From Vibrio syngnathi (GTDB lineage: Bacteria; Pseudomonadota; Gammaproteobacteria; Enterobacterales; Vibrionaceae), in the NCBI RefSeq assembly GCF_002119525.1, contig NZ_CP017916.1, forward strand, positions 248,001 through 312,000: DNA of 64,000 bases, read 5' to 3'. The notes beneath the pieces are model-generated. The model was given only the letters and a program-made list of their open reading frames with translations. It did not search any database and was not told where the DNA came from. Made by a program: the position numbers and the translations under genes. Of the stretch, positions 19,889 through 28,990 are shown one piece after another. How positions within the stretch are numbered: the stretch's first letter is position 1; each line of letters begins with the position of its first letter.

Positions 19889-22447
19889 TTAGAACAGCTC
19901 TTCTACTGCTTCACCTGATGACGTTGAGTAGATGTCATCATTGAAACGTTCAGTGATGTACTCGGTTGGTTCCGTGCCTTTCTCGAAGTACTCGAACATT
20001 GATGAGCTATCGAACTTGTTGGTCAGTAAGCCAGTTTCACGGTCGATACGAACGCGAACGATATTTTCTGGAAGCTCTTTACGTTGTGCTGGAACATCCG
20101 CTAACGCTGTGCCCATGAAATCAACCCATGCAGGTTCTGCTGTTTTAGCGCCCGCTTCTGCACCTGTAATCTGATTCTTACCAAGGTTAGAGTTGGCTTT
20201 AGTGCGACCTAGGTTACGGTTGTGGTTATCAAAGCCAACCCATACCGTTGCCACCATGCCAGGGCCGTAGCCGCTGTACCAAGTATCTTTCGAATCGTTG
20301 GTGGTACCGGTTTTACCGCCGATGTCACGACGCTTCAATGGTTGAGCACGCCAACCTGTACCATTCCAACCTGTGCCTGCACTCCAGTCACCGCCGCCCC
20401 AGATGTTGCTGTACATCATTTCACGAACAAGGAACGCGTTTTGCTCTGTGATCACTTGAGGTGCGTATTGTACTTGGGCATCCACATCTTGCTCTGCAAA
20501 CTCATCAGCCATTGAATCTGAGGTCATTGGCTGTTGGCAATCGTCTTTACACACTACTTTCGGTGTCGCTTGGAATTCAGTTTCACCAAATGGTGTTTCA
20601 ATGTGGCTGATGTAGAAAGGTTCAACGTAGTAGCCGCCATTAGCGAATACTGAGTAACCTTGAGCTACTTTCATTGGTGTTAAGCTACCTGCACCTAGAG
20701 CAATGGTTTCAGAGCGCGGTACTTCGTCAATATCAAAACCAAAACGAGTTAGGTAGTTACGAGTATCATCCAAGCCCACTTCGCGCAGTACACGTACCGC
20801 CATTACGTTTTTAGATTGAGCTAAGCCAATACGTAAACGAGTTGGACCTACATAGGTCGGTGGTGAGTTCTTTGGTCGCCATGCCGTACCTTGGCTCTTA
20901 TCCCATTGATTGATAGGCGCATCGTTGATCAGCGAGGCTAGCGTTAAGCCTTTCTCAATCGCTGCTGAGTAAATAAAGGGTTTGATACCAGAACCGACTT
21001 GACGAATAGATTGCGTCGCACGGTTGAATTTGTTGTGTACAAAGTTAAAGCCACCCACCATCGACAATACTGCGCCGTTGTTAGGGTTCATTGCAACAAA
21101 CGCGGTGTTTGCATTTGGCACTTGGCTTAGTCGCCATTCAACCGGTGTTTCAGATTCAGTTGCAGTTTCTTCGGTAGGCTCTTCAGAGACTTCATCGCCT
21201 GTTACTGCTTCATGGCGAACCCAAACTTGCTCACCAACAGCCAAAATCTCTTTCGCTTGAGAAGGTGCAGGGCCTTGGCGGTTGTCCGTTAGGAATTTAC
21301 GCGCCCAGTTCATGCCTTGCCACTCGATAGTGCCTTCACCTTGGTTCTTAACCCAAATTTGAGCACTTTTCGAATCAACCGCGGTAACAACAGCAGGGAC
21401 TAGGTCACCATAGGTTGGTTGAGACTTAAGGTGTTTAACGATTTGTTCTTGATCCCACGCTAATTGCGCCGTTTGCCACAATACTTTTTCTGCACCACGG
21501 TAGCCGTGACGCTCATCGTAGCCAAGTAGGTTCTTTATCGCGGCTTGGTTCGCTGCTTTTTGCAGTTTCGAATCAACGGTCGTGTAAACCTTCATACCTG
21601 ATGTATAAGCTTCTTCACCGTAGCGTTCCACCATCCAAGCACGTGCTACTTCTGCAACATACGGCGCGCTCAGTTCGATCTCTGCACCGTGATATTTAGA
21701 GATAAGTTCTTCACTGCGAGCTTCATCGTACTCTGATTGAGTGATGTATTTTTCGTCTAGCATACGACGTAATACCACGTTACGACGGTTGGTCGCACGT
21801 TCAACAGAATAGATAGGGTTCATGGTTGATGGTGCTTTTGGCATGCCCGCAAGCGTAGCCAATTCACTTAAGGTGAGCTCCGGAAGATCCTTACCAAAAT
21901 AAACACGCGCTGCTGCACCGAAACCATATGAACGGTGACCAAGGAAGATCTTGTTTACGTAAAGCTCCATGATCTCTTCTTTACTAAGAAGTTGTTCAAT
22001 GTGGATCGCAATGAAGATCTCTTTGATTTTACGCATGATCTTTTTCTCATTAGATAAGAAGAAGTTACGCGCAAGCTGCTGAGTAATGGTACTCGCCCCT
22101 TGTTTGGCTGAACCCGACATCGCAACGACGAGCGCTGCACGGGTGATACCGATTGGATCAATACCTGGGTGTTCGTAAAAACGGCTATCTTCGGTGGCAA
22201 TCAGAGCTTCAACTAAGTGGCGAGGAATCTCGTCATAAGTCACTGGGTTGCGACGCTTTTCGCCAAATTGAGAGATCAACTTACCGTCTTGACTGAAGAC
22301 TTGCATTGGGGTTTGGAGCTTCACGTCACGCAAAGTGGCAACATCAGGCAATTCTGGTTTTACGTAATAATAAAACCCAAAAATTGTACTGACTCCAAGA
22401 ATCATGCAAATCAATGTAAATATGAATAATCGCTTTATGAACTTCAC
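19889..22447 (-). CDS. mrcA: Penicillin-binding protein 1A
   Basis: Bifunctional class A PBP that polymerises glycan chains and cross-links peptidoglycan. 852 residues. One N-terminal membrane helix (about 8-28), then glycosyltransferase GT51 with EDSRFYEHPG (about 85) and GASTITQQLARN (about 120), an OB-like insert rich in Glu/Thr (about 410-430), and the transpeptidase with SGIK (active-site Ser), SKN and KTGT motifs. It is the left neighbour of divergent pilMNOPQ, as in E. coli (hofMNOPQ) and Pseudomonas (ponA), so the pairing is ancient. Confidence 0.96.
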   Translation of the reverse strand: MKFIKRLFIFTLICMILGVSTIFGFYYYVKPELPDVATLRDVKLQTPMQVFSQDGKLISQFGEKRRNPVTYDEIPRHLVEALIATEDSRFYEHPGIDPIGITRAALVVAMSGSAKQGASTITQQLARNFFLSNEKKIMRKIKEIFIAIHIEQLLSKEEIMELYVNKIFLGHRSYGFGAAARVYFGKDLPELTLSELATLAGMPKAPSTMNPIYSVERATNRRNVVLRRMLDEKYITQSEYDEARSEELISKYHGAEIELSAPYVAEVARAWMVERYGEEAYTSGMKVYTTVDSKLQKAANQAAIKNLLGYDERHGYRGAEKVLWQTAQLAWDQEQIVKHLKSQPTYGDLVPAVVTAVDSKSAQIWVKNQGEGTIEWQGMNWARKFLTDNRQGPAPSQAKEILAVGEQVWVRHEAVTGDEVSEEPTEETATESETPVEWRLSQVPNANTAFVAMNPNNGAVLSMVGGFNFVHNKFNRATQSIRQVGSGIKPFIYSAAIEKGLTLASLINDAPINQWDKSQGTAWRPKNSPPTYVGPTRLRIGLAQSKNVMAVRVLREVGLDDTRNYLTRFGFDIDEVPRSETIALGAGSLTPMKVAQGYSVFANGGYYVEPFYISHIETPFGETEFQATPKVVCKDDCQQPMTSDSMADEFAEQDVDAQVQYAPQVITEQNAFLVREMMYSNIWGGGDWSAGTGWNGTGWRAQPLKRRDIGGKTGTTNDSKDTWYSGYGPGMVATVWVGFDNHNRNLGRTKANSNLGKNQITGAEAGAKTAEPAWVDFMGTALADVPAQRKELPENIVRVRIDRETGLLTNKFDSSSMFEYFEKGTEPTEYITERFNDDIYSTSSGEAVEELF

Positions 22448-22598
22448 CGGATAATCCCTGATTAGTTAAGGCTGATAAGCAGCAAACCCTTGTACTCTAG
22501 GCTAAAAACTTAGCTTTCGTTTATTAACGCTTATTTAACTAATAATCACAACCCCTAGATAATCAACGAAATGCTTGGCACTTCAGGAGCTAGGTCAC

Positions 22599-23624
22599 AT
22601 GGGTTCATCATTAATTACAGGTATAGATATAAATCATCACAGCATCAAAGCCGTGGTACTAAAACCCGTGGGGGAGTTGTATGCCCTAGCGGGATACAAA
22701 GAGCTGCCGATTTCGGACGACATTTTTACAGCTAACCATACTTTGGAGTATCAGAAAACTGTTAAGAAACTTAAAGAACTTAGGAAAGGTCTGCCTTTTG
22801 GCTGTTGCAACGTCGCCATTTCAGTACCTGATAACACGGTGATCAGCAAAGTACTGCAAATAGAGAGTGAGTTAGAAGACAGAGAGAAAGAGTTTTCGAT
22901 CTATCAAACCTTTGCTCACCAGTCGCCCTTTCCTATCGAGGAGCTGAGTTTAGATTTTGTAAAGCTGGAAGACAAACGATTTGGTAAAGGATCGACAACC
23001 AGTTATCAGGTGTACGCCACTCGCAAAGAAGTAGTGGATAGTCGGGCTGATGCTTTAAATAAAGCTGGGTTTAAACCTGTTGTCGTCGACACCCAAGCAC
23101 ATGGGCTGCTCAATATTTGGCAGTTGGCTTCTCGGCTGTACCCAGAAAAAAAGAATTGGCTATTGGTCGATATCGGAATCGACCAAACCTCGTTAGGGAT
23201 TATCCCGCAGGATTCGGCACCCTTCTATAAAGACATCGCCTTTGGTACTCAAGATCTTCGCGCTACTGATAGCCCTAATGACATAGAGGATGTGTTCGGC
23301 ACCGCAGAGGATACACATAAGTTTATTGTTAATTTGATCGAAAAGCTCAAGCGCCAGTTGCAACTCTATTCCTCGGTGAATGCGCTTGAGCCGATATCCG
23401 GGATTTGGTTGATGGGCGAGGGAGCCAGCACGCCGATGCTGACGGAAGAGTTACAAAGACATTTTCAGTTAAGTTGTGAATCGCTGAATCCTTTGTCGTT
23501 ATTTGAAAATAAGGTAGCGAAGAAACGTCGCTTACCCATGGACTGGCAAAACTTTGGAATTGCGGCTGGCATGGCGATGAGCGGACTCAAATGGCAAGGA
23601 GGGAAGCATGTTGCATCAAATTAA
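22599..23624 (+). CDS. pilM: Type IV pilus inner-membrane platform protein PilM
   Basis: Actin-like cytoplasmic protein that binds ATP and the N-terminus of PilN, joining the cytoplasmic motor to the alignment complex. 341 residues; GIDINHHSIKAVVL at the N-terminus and LVDIGIDQTSLGII near residue 190 form the nucleotide site. The ATG at 22599 has AGGAG 9 bp upstream and is preferred to a TTG at 22575. First gene of pilMNOPQ; its end overlaps pilN by 17 bp. In Vibrio this machine drives chitin-regulated pili and DNA uptake. Confidence 0.95.
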   Translation: MGSSLITGIDINHHSIKAVVLKPVGELYALAGYKELPISDDIFTANHTLEYQKTVKKLKELRKGLPFGCCNVAISVPDNTVISKVLQIESELEDREKEFSIYQTFAHQSPFPIEELSLDFVKLEDKRFGKGSTTSYQVYATRKEVVDSRADALNKAGFKPVVVDTQAHGLLNIWQLASRLYPEKKNWLLVDIGIDQTSLGIIPQDSAPFYKDIAFGTQDLRATDSPNDIEDVFGTAEDTHKFIVNLIEKLKRQLQLYSSVNALEPISGIWLMGEGASTPMLTEELQRHFQLSCESLNPLSLFENKVAKKRRLPMDWQNFGIAAGMAMSGLKWQGGKHVASN

Positions 23625-24222
23625 CCTACTGCCTTGGCGCGATGAGATTCGAGTTCAGCATAAGAAGCGTTTTATCCACATTATCGTCCTCGGAGGTCTT
23701 CTTGCGCTTGCAGGGCAATGGGCGGTGGGTAACTATTTCCACGATCAGCAAGACAAGCAGCAAGCTCGCCTTACTTACTTAAAGCAATACATTGCGCAGC
23801 TCGACCGGCAAATTCAGTCGTTGAAAGTCGCGGAGCAAGAACATAAGGCGATTCTGACTCGACTCAACGTTGTGGAGTCTTTACAGCTTGGTCGTAACAA
23901 GACCACCGACTTTATGAACCTGATGCCAGAGCTGATTCCTGAGGGAGTCTATGTCGACAAGATAAAGATGAATGGTCAGGAAATTGAAATGTCGGGCATC
24001 AGCGACAGTACCGCTCGTCTCGCCACTATGTTGGATAATTTGGAGCGCTCCGAGTCACTTAAAAGTGTCGAGATGCACTCTATTATCCATAACCGCAAGC
24101 GCTTCAATAAAGAGTTTCAGACCTTCAAGGTCTCTTTTGTGTTTAGCCCTGTTTCTTTAGACAACGCAACCGCAGAGAGCACGACCGCGAACACAAAAGA
24201 TAAGGGGGCGAATCATGGCTAA
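23608..24222 (+). CDS. pilN: Type IV pilus assembly protein PilN
   Basis: Inner-membrane member of the PilMNOP alignment complex. 204 residues: a short cytoplasmic INLLPWR motif at the N-terminus, which is the PilM-binding segment, one membrane helix (about 23-40), a coiled coil (about 45-85) and a periplasmic ferredoxin-like domain. Its start lies inside pilM with GGAGGG just before it, so translation is coupled. It overlaps pilO by 8 bp. The C-terminal tail is rich in Thr/Ala/Asn and looks disordered. Confidence 0.94.
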   Translation: MLHQINLLPWRDEIRVQHKKRFIHIIVLGGLLALAGQWAVGNYFHDQQDKQQARLTYLKQYIAQLDRQIQSLKVAEQEHKAILTRLNVVESLQLGRNKTTDFMNLMPELIPEGVYVDKIKMNGQEIEMSGISDSTARLATMLDNLERSESLKSVEMHSIIHNRKRFNKEFQTFKVSFVFSPVSLDNATAESTTANTKDKGANHG

Positions 24223-24844
24223 CCTTCAAAATCGGATTAGTTGGCAAAATAGGATTAGCTGGCAAGATCTCGATGCTGATGAGATCACCGAATGGCCGCT
24301 GTTGCCCCAGCTGCTCGTGATTCTGTTGTTGATGGTATTGATCCAAGGTGTTGGGACTTGGCTGTATGTGCTGCCTTTAGATGATGAACTGCAGCAGATG
24401 AAGCAGCAAGAGCAGACCTTGAAAGCCACCTTGAGAATAAAGGCCAATAAGGTTGCGGCCTTACCTAAGCTTCAGAGTCAGTTGGATGAGCTAACCAGTC
24501 GCTATGACTATCTGTTAGAGCAGCTGCCGGTTCAAAAGGAACTTGCCAGTATGTTGGCCTCAGTGAATGAACTTGGTTTGGATAATGCGCTGACCTTCAC
24601 GCGCATTGATTGGGGGCAAAAGCAGAACAAAGAATTCCTCTATCGGTTGCCTCTCAATATTGAGCTAACCGGCGACTACCATGAGATTGGCGATTTCTCA
24701 GCAGCCATCGCAAAGCTGCCACGTATTATTAGCTTTGATGACGTGAACTGGCAGCGAGTTAGCCAAGAAAGCAGCACGTTGCACTTTCGAGTTCGCGCTT
24801 ATACCTACCAGTTTAAACCGGAGGTAGATGATGAAATCCAATAG
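24215..24844 (+). CDS. pilO: Type IV pilus assembly protein PilO
   Basis: Partner of PilN in the inner-membrane alignment complex. 209 residues, with one membrane helix (about 28-46), a coiled coil (about 50-100) and a periplasmic domain. The N-terminus carries a six-residue duplication, NRISWQ-NRISWQ (residues 5-16), encoded by an imperfect 18-bp direct repeat; I recall V. cholerae PilO having one copy at most. This falls in the cytoplasmic tail, where extra length should be tolerated. It overlaps both neighbours. Confidence 0.93.
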   Translation: MANLQNRISWQNRISWQDLDADEITEWPLLPQLLVILLLMVLIQGVGTWLYVLPLDDELQQMKQQEQTLKATLRIKANKVAALPKLQSQLDELTSRYDYLLEQLPVQKELASMLASVNELGLDNALTFTRIDWGQKQNKEFLYRLPLNIELTGDYHEIGDFSAAIAKLPRIISFDDVNWQRVSQESSTLHFRVRAYTYQFKPEVDDEIQ

Positions 24845-25349
24845 AGCGTTGTATTCAACCTTGTTATTACTCGCGCTGACGGGCTGTAAAGCTAATCAAG
24901 ATTCGTTAGAAGACTTTGTGATGCAAGTTGAAGCCAAAGCAAAAAAAGAGGTTGAGCAACTTGTCCCAGCAACGGAATTTGCAGCCGCTAACTATCAGCG
25001 AAGAGCATTTCGCCCTCCCTTTGAGCTCCCTAAAGAAGCCATCGTACAAAACCAACCTCTGGTTAAGAAAGACTGTTGGCAACCAAGCGCACGCTCTCGC
25101 AATGGCAAGCTAGAAAAATACCCGCTGAGTAAGCTGCGTTTAAGAGGCGTAATGGGCAGTGGAACAAGCGTTTCAGGGTTAGTACAAACACCCAAAGGGA
25201 ACGTGGTCAATGTGAAAAAAGGTCAGTTTATTGGCTTAAACAATGGTCGAGTTACTAAGGTGACGAGCCAGTATGTACAGATTAATGAAACCCTTCCAGA
25301 TGGTTTAGGTTGTTGGCATAAGCGCAACGTTAAGCTCGCTCTGAAGTAA
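24831..25349 (+). CDS. pilP: Type IV pilus lipoprotein PilP
   Basis: Inner-membrane lipoprotein that links PilNO to the PilQ secretin. 172 residues with a signal peptide ending in the lipobox LTGC (Cys at about residue 19). A flexible linker and a beta-sandwich HR-like domain (about 85-165: LRLRGVMGSG, VVNVKKGQFIGLNNGRV) follow. Two ATGs lie in tandem; the second (24831) has GGAGG at better spacing than the first at 24828. It overlaps pilO and sits 35 bp before pilQ. Confidence 0.94.
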   Translation: MKSNRALYSTLLLLALTGCKANQDSLEDFVMQVEAKAKKEVEQLVPATEFAAANYQRRAFRPPFELPKEAIVQNQPLVKKDCWQPSARSRNGKLEKYPLSKLRLRGVMGSGTSVSGLVQTPKGNVVNVKKGQFIGLNNGRVTKVTSQYVQINETLPDGLGCWHKRNVKLALK

Positions 25350-25384
25350 ACCAATGTCACATGATGTGGATATGAGATGTAAAT

Positions 25385-27103
25385 ATGATTAAAGGACTAA
25401 GTAAGTTAATAAACAAAGGGCTGCAAAGCCTAGTTGTGTCTGTGATGTTGGTGGTTAGCGTGTTCAGCTATGCCGAGAGCTTGCCAAATCAATTGGAAAA
25501 TATTGATTTTAGGGTCAACAAGGAGAAAGACGCCGTCATCATTATTGAATTGGCAACCAGCACTGCTGTGGTGGATGTTCAACGTGCTCAGGAAGGTTTA
25601 AGTATCGAGTTACTCAATACTCAGGTGAATGACGATAAGCTTTACCTCCTGGATGTGAAGGACTTCGCGACCTCAGTTGAAGGCATTGAGGTGTATAAGG
25701 AAACGCCCAGTACGCGATTGTTGGCAACGATCGCTGGTGACTATCAATATGAATACAGCTTAAAAGGTCGCTTTATTGAGGTAGTGATCAGTAGGCCTAC
25801 TATTGATGAAGTGACAATAGAGAAAAATGTTTTAGAAAAAGAAGGCAAGGTGATATCGATTAACTTCCAAGATATCCCTGTACGTAATGTTTTGCAGCTT
25901 ATTGCTGATTACAACGATTTCAATCTCGTTGTTTCTGATTCAGTCACGGGTAATCTGACTTTACGTTTAGATGGTGTGCCTTGGCAGCAAGTTCTCGACA
26001 TTATCTTGCAAGTTAAGGGGTTGGATAAGCGTGTTGATGGCAACGTTATCTTGGTGGCACCTAAAGCTGAGCTCGACCTTAGAGAGCAACAAGCGCTAGA
26101 GAAATCTCGTTTGGAAGAAGAGCTAGGTGAACTCAAGTCGGAAATCATCAAGATTAACTTTGCCAAAGCCACCGACATTGCCGACATGATTGGTGGGGAA
26201 GGGGCGGTAAGCATGTTGTCCGAGCGAGGCTCGATTACCATTGATGAGCGAACTAACTCTCTGTTGATCCGTGAATTAGAAGAAAACATTGCGGTGATAC
26301 GAGGCATTATTGAATCGCTAGACATTCCCGTGAAGCAAGTTCAGATAGAAGCACGTATTGTCACTGTTACTGAGGGTAATCTTGATGAACTAGGAGTGCG
26401 TTGGGGCGTTTCCTCGACCAACGGAAGCTTCAAAGTTGGCGGCTCGATAGAGGGCAACCATCCATTGCAAATTACGCCGTATGACGATAATGGTGGGAAT
26501 AGTGCGATTGACGATTTCCTCAACGTTAATTTAGGAGCAACTTCCCCGAGCGCGTCGAGTATTGCGTTTCAGGTAGCCAAGCTGGGTTCTGATACCTTGC
26601 TCGATCTTGAATTGTCAGCACTGCAACAAGAGTCGAAAGCAGAGATTATTTCTAGCCCACGCTTAATTACCACCAATAAAAAACCCGCTTATATTGAGCA
26701 AGGTACTGAGATCCCTTATTTAGAGTCTTCTTCAAGTGGTGCTACTTCAGTCGCATTTAAGAAAGCGGTATTGAGTCTCAAGGTGACTCCGCAGATCACC
26801 CCCGACAATCGTTTGGTATTGGATTTGAGTGTGACTCAAGATAGGCCGGGGCAAGTGGTGAAAACCGGTACCGGTGAAGCTGTCGCTATTGACACGCAAA
26901 GAATTGGGACGCAAGTGCTTGTTAATAATGGTGAAACGGTCGTGTTAGGTGGTATTTTTCAACACAGTGTGAGCAGCCAAGTTGATAAAGTTCCACTGTT
27001 AGGAGACCTTCCTGTTCTTGGCGCATTGTTCCGTCGTAGCTATGAAAATGTAGGTAAAAGTGAACTACTTATTTTTGTCACACCTAAAGTTGTGATTCAG
27101 TAA
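25385..27103 (+). CDS. pilQ: Type IV pilus secretin PilQ
   Basis: Outer-membrane ring through which the pilus and incoming DNA pass. 572 residues: signal peptide (about 1-29), one AMIN-type peptidoglycan-binding domain (about 35-130), the STN/N0 domain (ISINFQDIPVRNVLQLIADY, about 158), the N1 domain and the C-terminal secretin domain with IISSPRLITTNKKPAYIEQG and VPLLGDLPVLGALFR. It has a single AMIN domain, shorter than Pseudomonas PilQ. It ends the pil operon; the gap to aroK holds an unusual nested inverted repeat. Confidence 0.96.
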   Translation: MIKGLSKLINKGLQSLVVSVMLVVSVFSYAESLPNQLENIDFRVNKEKDAVIIIELATSTAVVDVQRAQEGLSIELLNTQVNDDKLYLLDVKDFATSVEGIEVYKETPSTRLLATIAGDYQYEYSLKGRFIEVVISRPTIDEVTIEKNVLEKEGKVISINFQDIPVRNVLQLIADYNDFNLVVSDSVTGNLTLRLDGVPWQQVLDIILQVKGLDKRVDGNVILVAPKAELDLREQQALEKSRLEEELGELKSEIIKINFAKATDIADMIGGEGAVSMLSERGSITIDERTNSLLIRELEENIAVIRGIIESLDIPVKQVQIEARIVTVTEGNLDELGVRWGVSSTNGSFKVGGSIEGNHPLQITPYDDNGGNSAIDDFLNVNLGATSPSASSIAFQVAKLGSDTLLDLELSALQQESKAEIISSPRLITTNKKPAYIEQGTEIPYLESSSSGATSVAFKKAVLSLKVTPQITPDNRLVLDLSVTQDRPGQVVKTGTGEAVAIDTQRIGTQVLVNNGETVVLGGIFQHSVSSQVDKVPLLGDLPVLGALFRRSYENVGKSELLIFVTPKVVIQ

Positions 27104-27135
27104 TGAACAATTAGATTAAAAATAAAGTTGCATTA

Positions 27136-27227
27136 GTGGCACCTAACCTTGATAATTTCGGGTCTTATCACGAATTATCTGTGAGGAATCGGTGCCACGG
27201 GCCTTTTAATTTCAGTACTTGTACTGA
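27136..27227 (+). other. Nested inverted repeats between pilQ and aroK
   Basis: Outer arms GTGGCACC (27136-27143) and GGTGCCAC (27191-27198) are perfect. Inside them GATAATTTCG (27151-27160) pairs with CGAATTATC (27171-27179) with one bulge. Next to it is the palindrome TCAGTAC-TT-GTACTGA (27212-27227). No good T run follows, so it is not a plain terminator; it may be an mRNA leader of aroK or a structured 3' end of pilQ. Confidence 0.5.
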
Positions 27228-27279
27228 CCTACCTTGTGGCGATGTCATTGAATTAACGTTGTAAATTACTGCTAAAAAC

Positions 27280-27798
27280 ATGGCTGAGAAACGCAATATT
27301 TTTCTTGTTGGCCCAATGGGCGCCGGCAAAAGTACAATTGGTAGACACCTAGCTTCCCAACTTCATATGGAGTTTCTAGACTCTGACACTGTGATCGAAG
27401 AGCGCACTGGCGCAGACATCGCATGGGTTTTTGATGTTGAGGGCGAAGATGGTTTCCGTAAGCGCGAAGAATCTGTAATCAACGATCTGACAGAAGAACA
27501 AGGTATTGTTCTTGCGACAGGTGGTGGTTCAGTGCTGAGCAAAGAAAACCGTAACCGTCTATCTGCACGAGGCATTGTTGTATACCTAGAGACAACAATT
27601 GAAAAGCAACTTGCTCGCACTAACCGCGACAAGAAACGCCCTCTACTTCAAACAGACAACCCGCGTGATGTGCTAGAAGATCTAGCTGTATCTCGCAACG
27701 CACTATACGAAGAAGTGGCGGACTACACAGTTCGTACTGACGACCAAAGTGCAAAAGTGGTAGCCAACCAGATCGTAAAAATGCTAGAAGAACGTTAA
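27280..27798 (+). CDS. aroK: Shikimate kinase I
   Basis: Phosphorylates shikimate at the 3-hydroxyl for chorismate synthesis. 172 residues, the family length. Walker [10 protein letters not shown] (residues 11-19), shikimate-binding DSD (about 34-36), ATGGGSV (about 78-84) and the lid RDKKRPLL. It begins the conserved string aroK-aroB-damX-dam-rpe-gph-trpS shared with E. coli. It lies 24 bp before aroB, with which it shares the pathway. Confidence 0.96.
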   Translation: MAEKRNIFLVGPMGAGKSTIGRHLASQLHMEFLDSDTVIEERTGADIAWVFDVEGEDGFRKREESVINDLTEEQGIVLATGGGSVLSKENRNRLSARGIVVYLETTIEKQLARTNRDKKRPLLQTDNPRDVLEDLAVSRNALYEEVADYTVRTDDQSAKVVANQIVKMLEER

Positions 27799-27822
27799 GT
27801 TCATTTTTCGGAGAGCAAACCC

Positions 27823-28911
27823 ATGGAACGGATTACGGTCAATCTAGCTGAGCGTAGCTACCCTATCTCTATTGGCGCCGGGTTATTTGAAGACCCGGCG
27901 TACCTTTCTTTTTTATCAGGTAAACAGAAAGTTGTTGTTATCAGTAATGTGACAGTAGCGCCTCTTTATGCTGATAAAATTTTATCGCTATTGGATCAAG
28001 TCGGCTGTCAGACATCTCTTTTAGAGTTGCCAGACGGTGAGCAATACAAAACACTTAAAACGTTCAACTCAGTGATGAGCTACATGCTTGAAGGTAATTA
28101 CAGCCGCGATGTGGTGGTGATTGCTTTGGGTGGTGGTGTTATCGGTGATTTGGTCGGTTTTGCTGCCTCTTGCTACCAGCGCGGTATTGATTTCATTCAA
28201 ATCCCGACGACCCTTCTTTCTCAAGTGGACTCCTCTGTAGGTGGTAAAACTGCAGTGAACCATCCCCTTGGCAAGAATATGATCGGCGCTTTTTACCAAC
28301 CAAAATCTGTCATCATCGATACTAACTGCCTATCAACGCTTCCAGAGCGTGAGTTTGCAGCGGGTATGGCTGAGGTGATCAAATACGGCATCATTTACGA
28401 TGAAGCCTTTTTTGGCTGGTTGGAACAGAATCTAGAGAAACTGTATCAACTTGATGAAGACGCACTGATTACCGCGATTGCTCGTTGTTGTGCAATTAAG
28501 GCTGAAGTGGTTGCTATCGATGAAAAAGAGTCAGGAATCAGAGCGTTATTGAACCTAGGTCATACATTTGGTCATGCGATTGAAGCAGAACTAGGCTATG
28601 GTAATTGGCTACATGGTGAAGCTGTGTCGTCAGGCACTGTAATGGCAGCAAAAACCGCCCAATTACAGGGACTGATTTCTCAGCAGCAACTTGAGCGAAT
28701 TATTTCTATACTCAAGAATGCGAAACTACCAATCCATACGCCAGAAAGCATGTCTTTTGAAGACTTTATGAAGCACATGATGCGCGATAAAAAAGTGCTG
28801 TCTGGTCAGTTGCGTCTGGTATTACCAACAAGTATTGGTACTGCTGAAGTGGTTGCTGATGTACCTCAAGACATCATTAAACAAGCGATTGATTTCTGCC
28901 GTACTCTTTAA
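27823..28911 (+). CDS. aroB: 3-dehydroquinate synthase
   Basis: Second step of the shikimate pathway, closing DAHP to 3-dehydroquinate with NAD and a divalent metal. 362 residues. Clear motifs are [11 protein letters not shown] (NAD), [15 protein letters not shown] (about 127-141), [10 protein letters not shown] and the zinc-binding HTFGHAIE (about 247). The start ATG has CGGAGAG before it. Same operon as aroK; the product flows through AroD/AroE before reaching AroK. Confidence 0.97.
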   Translation: MERITVNLAERSYPISIGAGLFEDPAYLSFLSGKQKVVVISNVTVAPLYADKILSLLDQVGCQTSLLELPDGEQYKTLKTFNSVMSYMLEGNYSRDVVVIALGGGVIGDLVGFAASCYQRGIDFIQIPTTLLSQVDSSVGGKTAVNHPLGKNMIGAFYQPKSVIIDTNCLSTLPEREFAAGMAEVIKYGIIYDEAFFGWLEQNLEKLYQLDEDALITAIARCCAIKAEVVAIDEKESGIRALLNLGHTFGHAIEAELGYGNWLHGEAVSSGTVMAAKTAQLQGLISQQQLERIISILKNAKLPIHTPESMSFEDFMKHMMRDKKVLSGQLRLVLPTSIGTAEVVADVPQDIIKQAIDFCRTL

Positions 28912-28924
28912 ATTCGGTTGTGAG

Positions 28925-28949
28925 GTTGCCTAGCTAAAAGTTAGGCAAC
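28925..28949 (+). other. Hairpin between aroB and damX
   Basis: GTTGCCTA (28925-28932) and TAGGCAAC (28942-28949), perfect 8-bp stem with a 9-nt loop. It lacks a T run, so it is probably an mRNA-stability or processing hairpin rather than a terminator. Confidence 0.4.
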
Positions 28950-28990
28950 TGAAGCGCTTTACAGATCGAACTTATCAGTAGGGATCCCCA

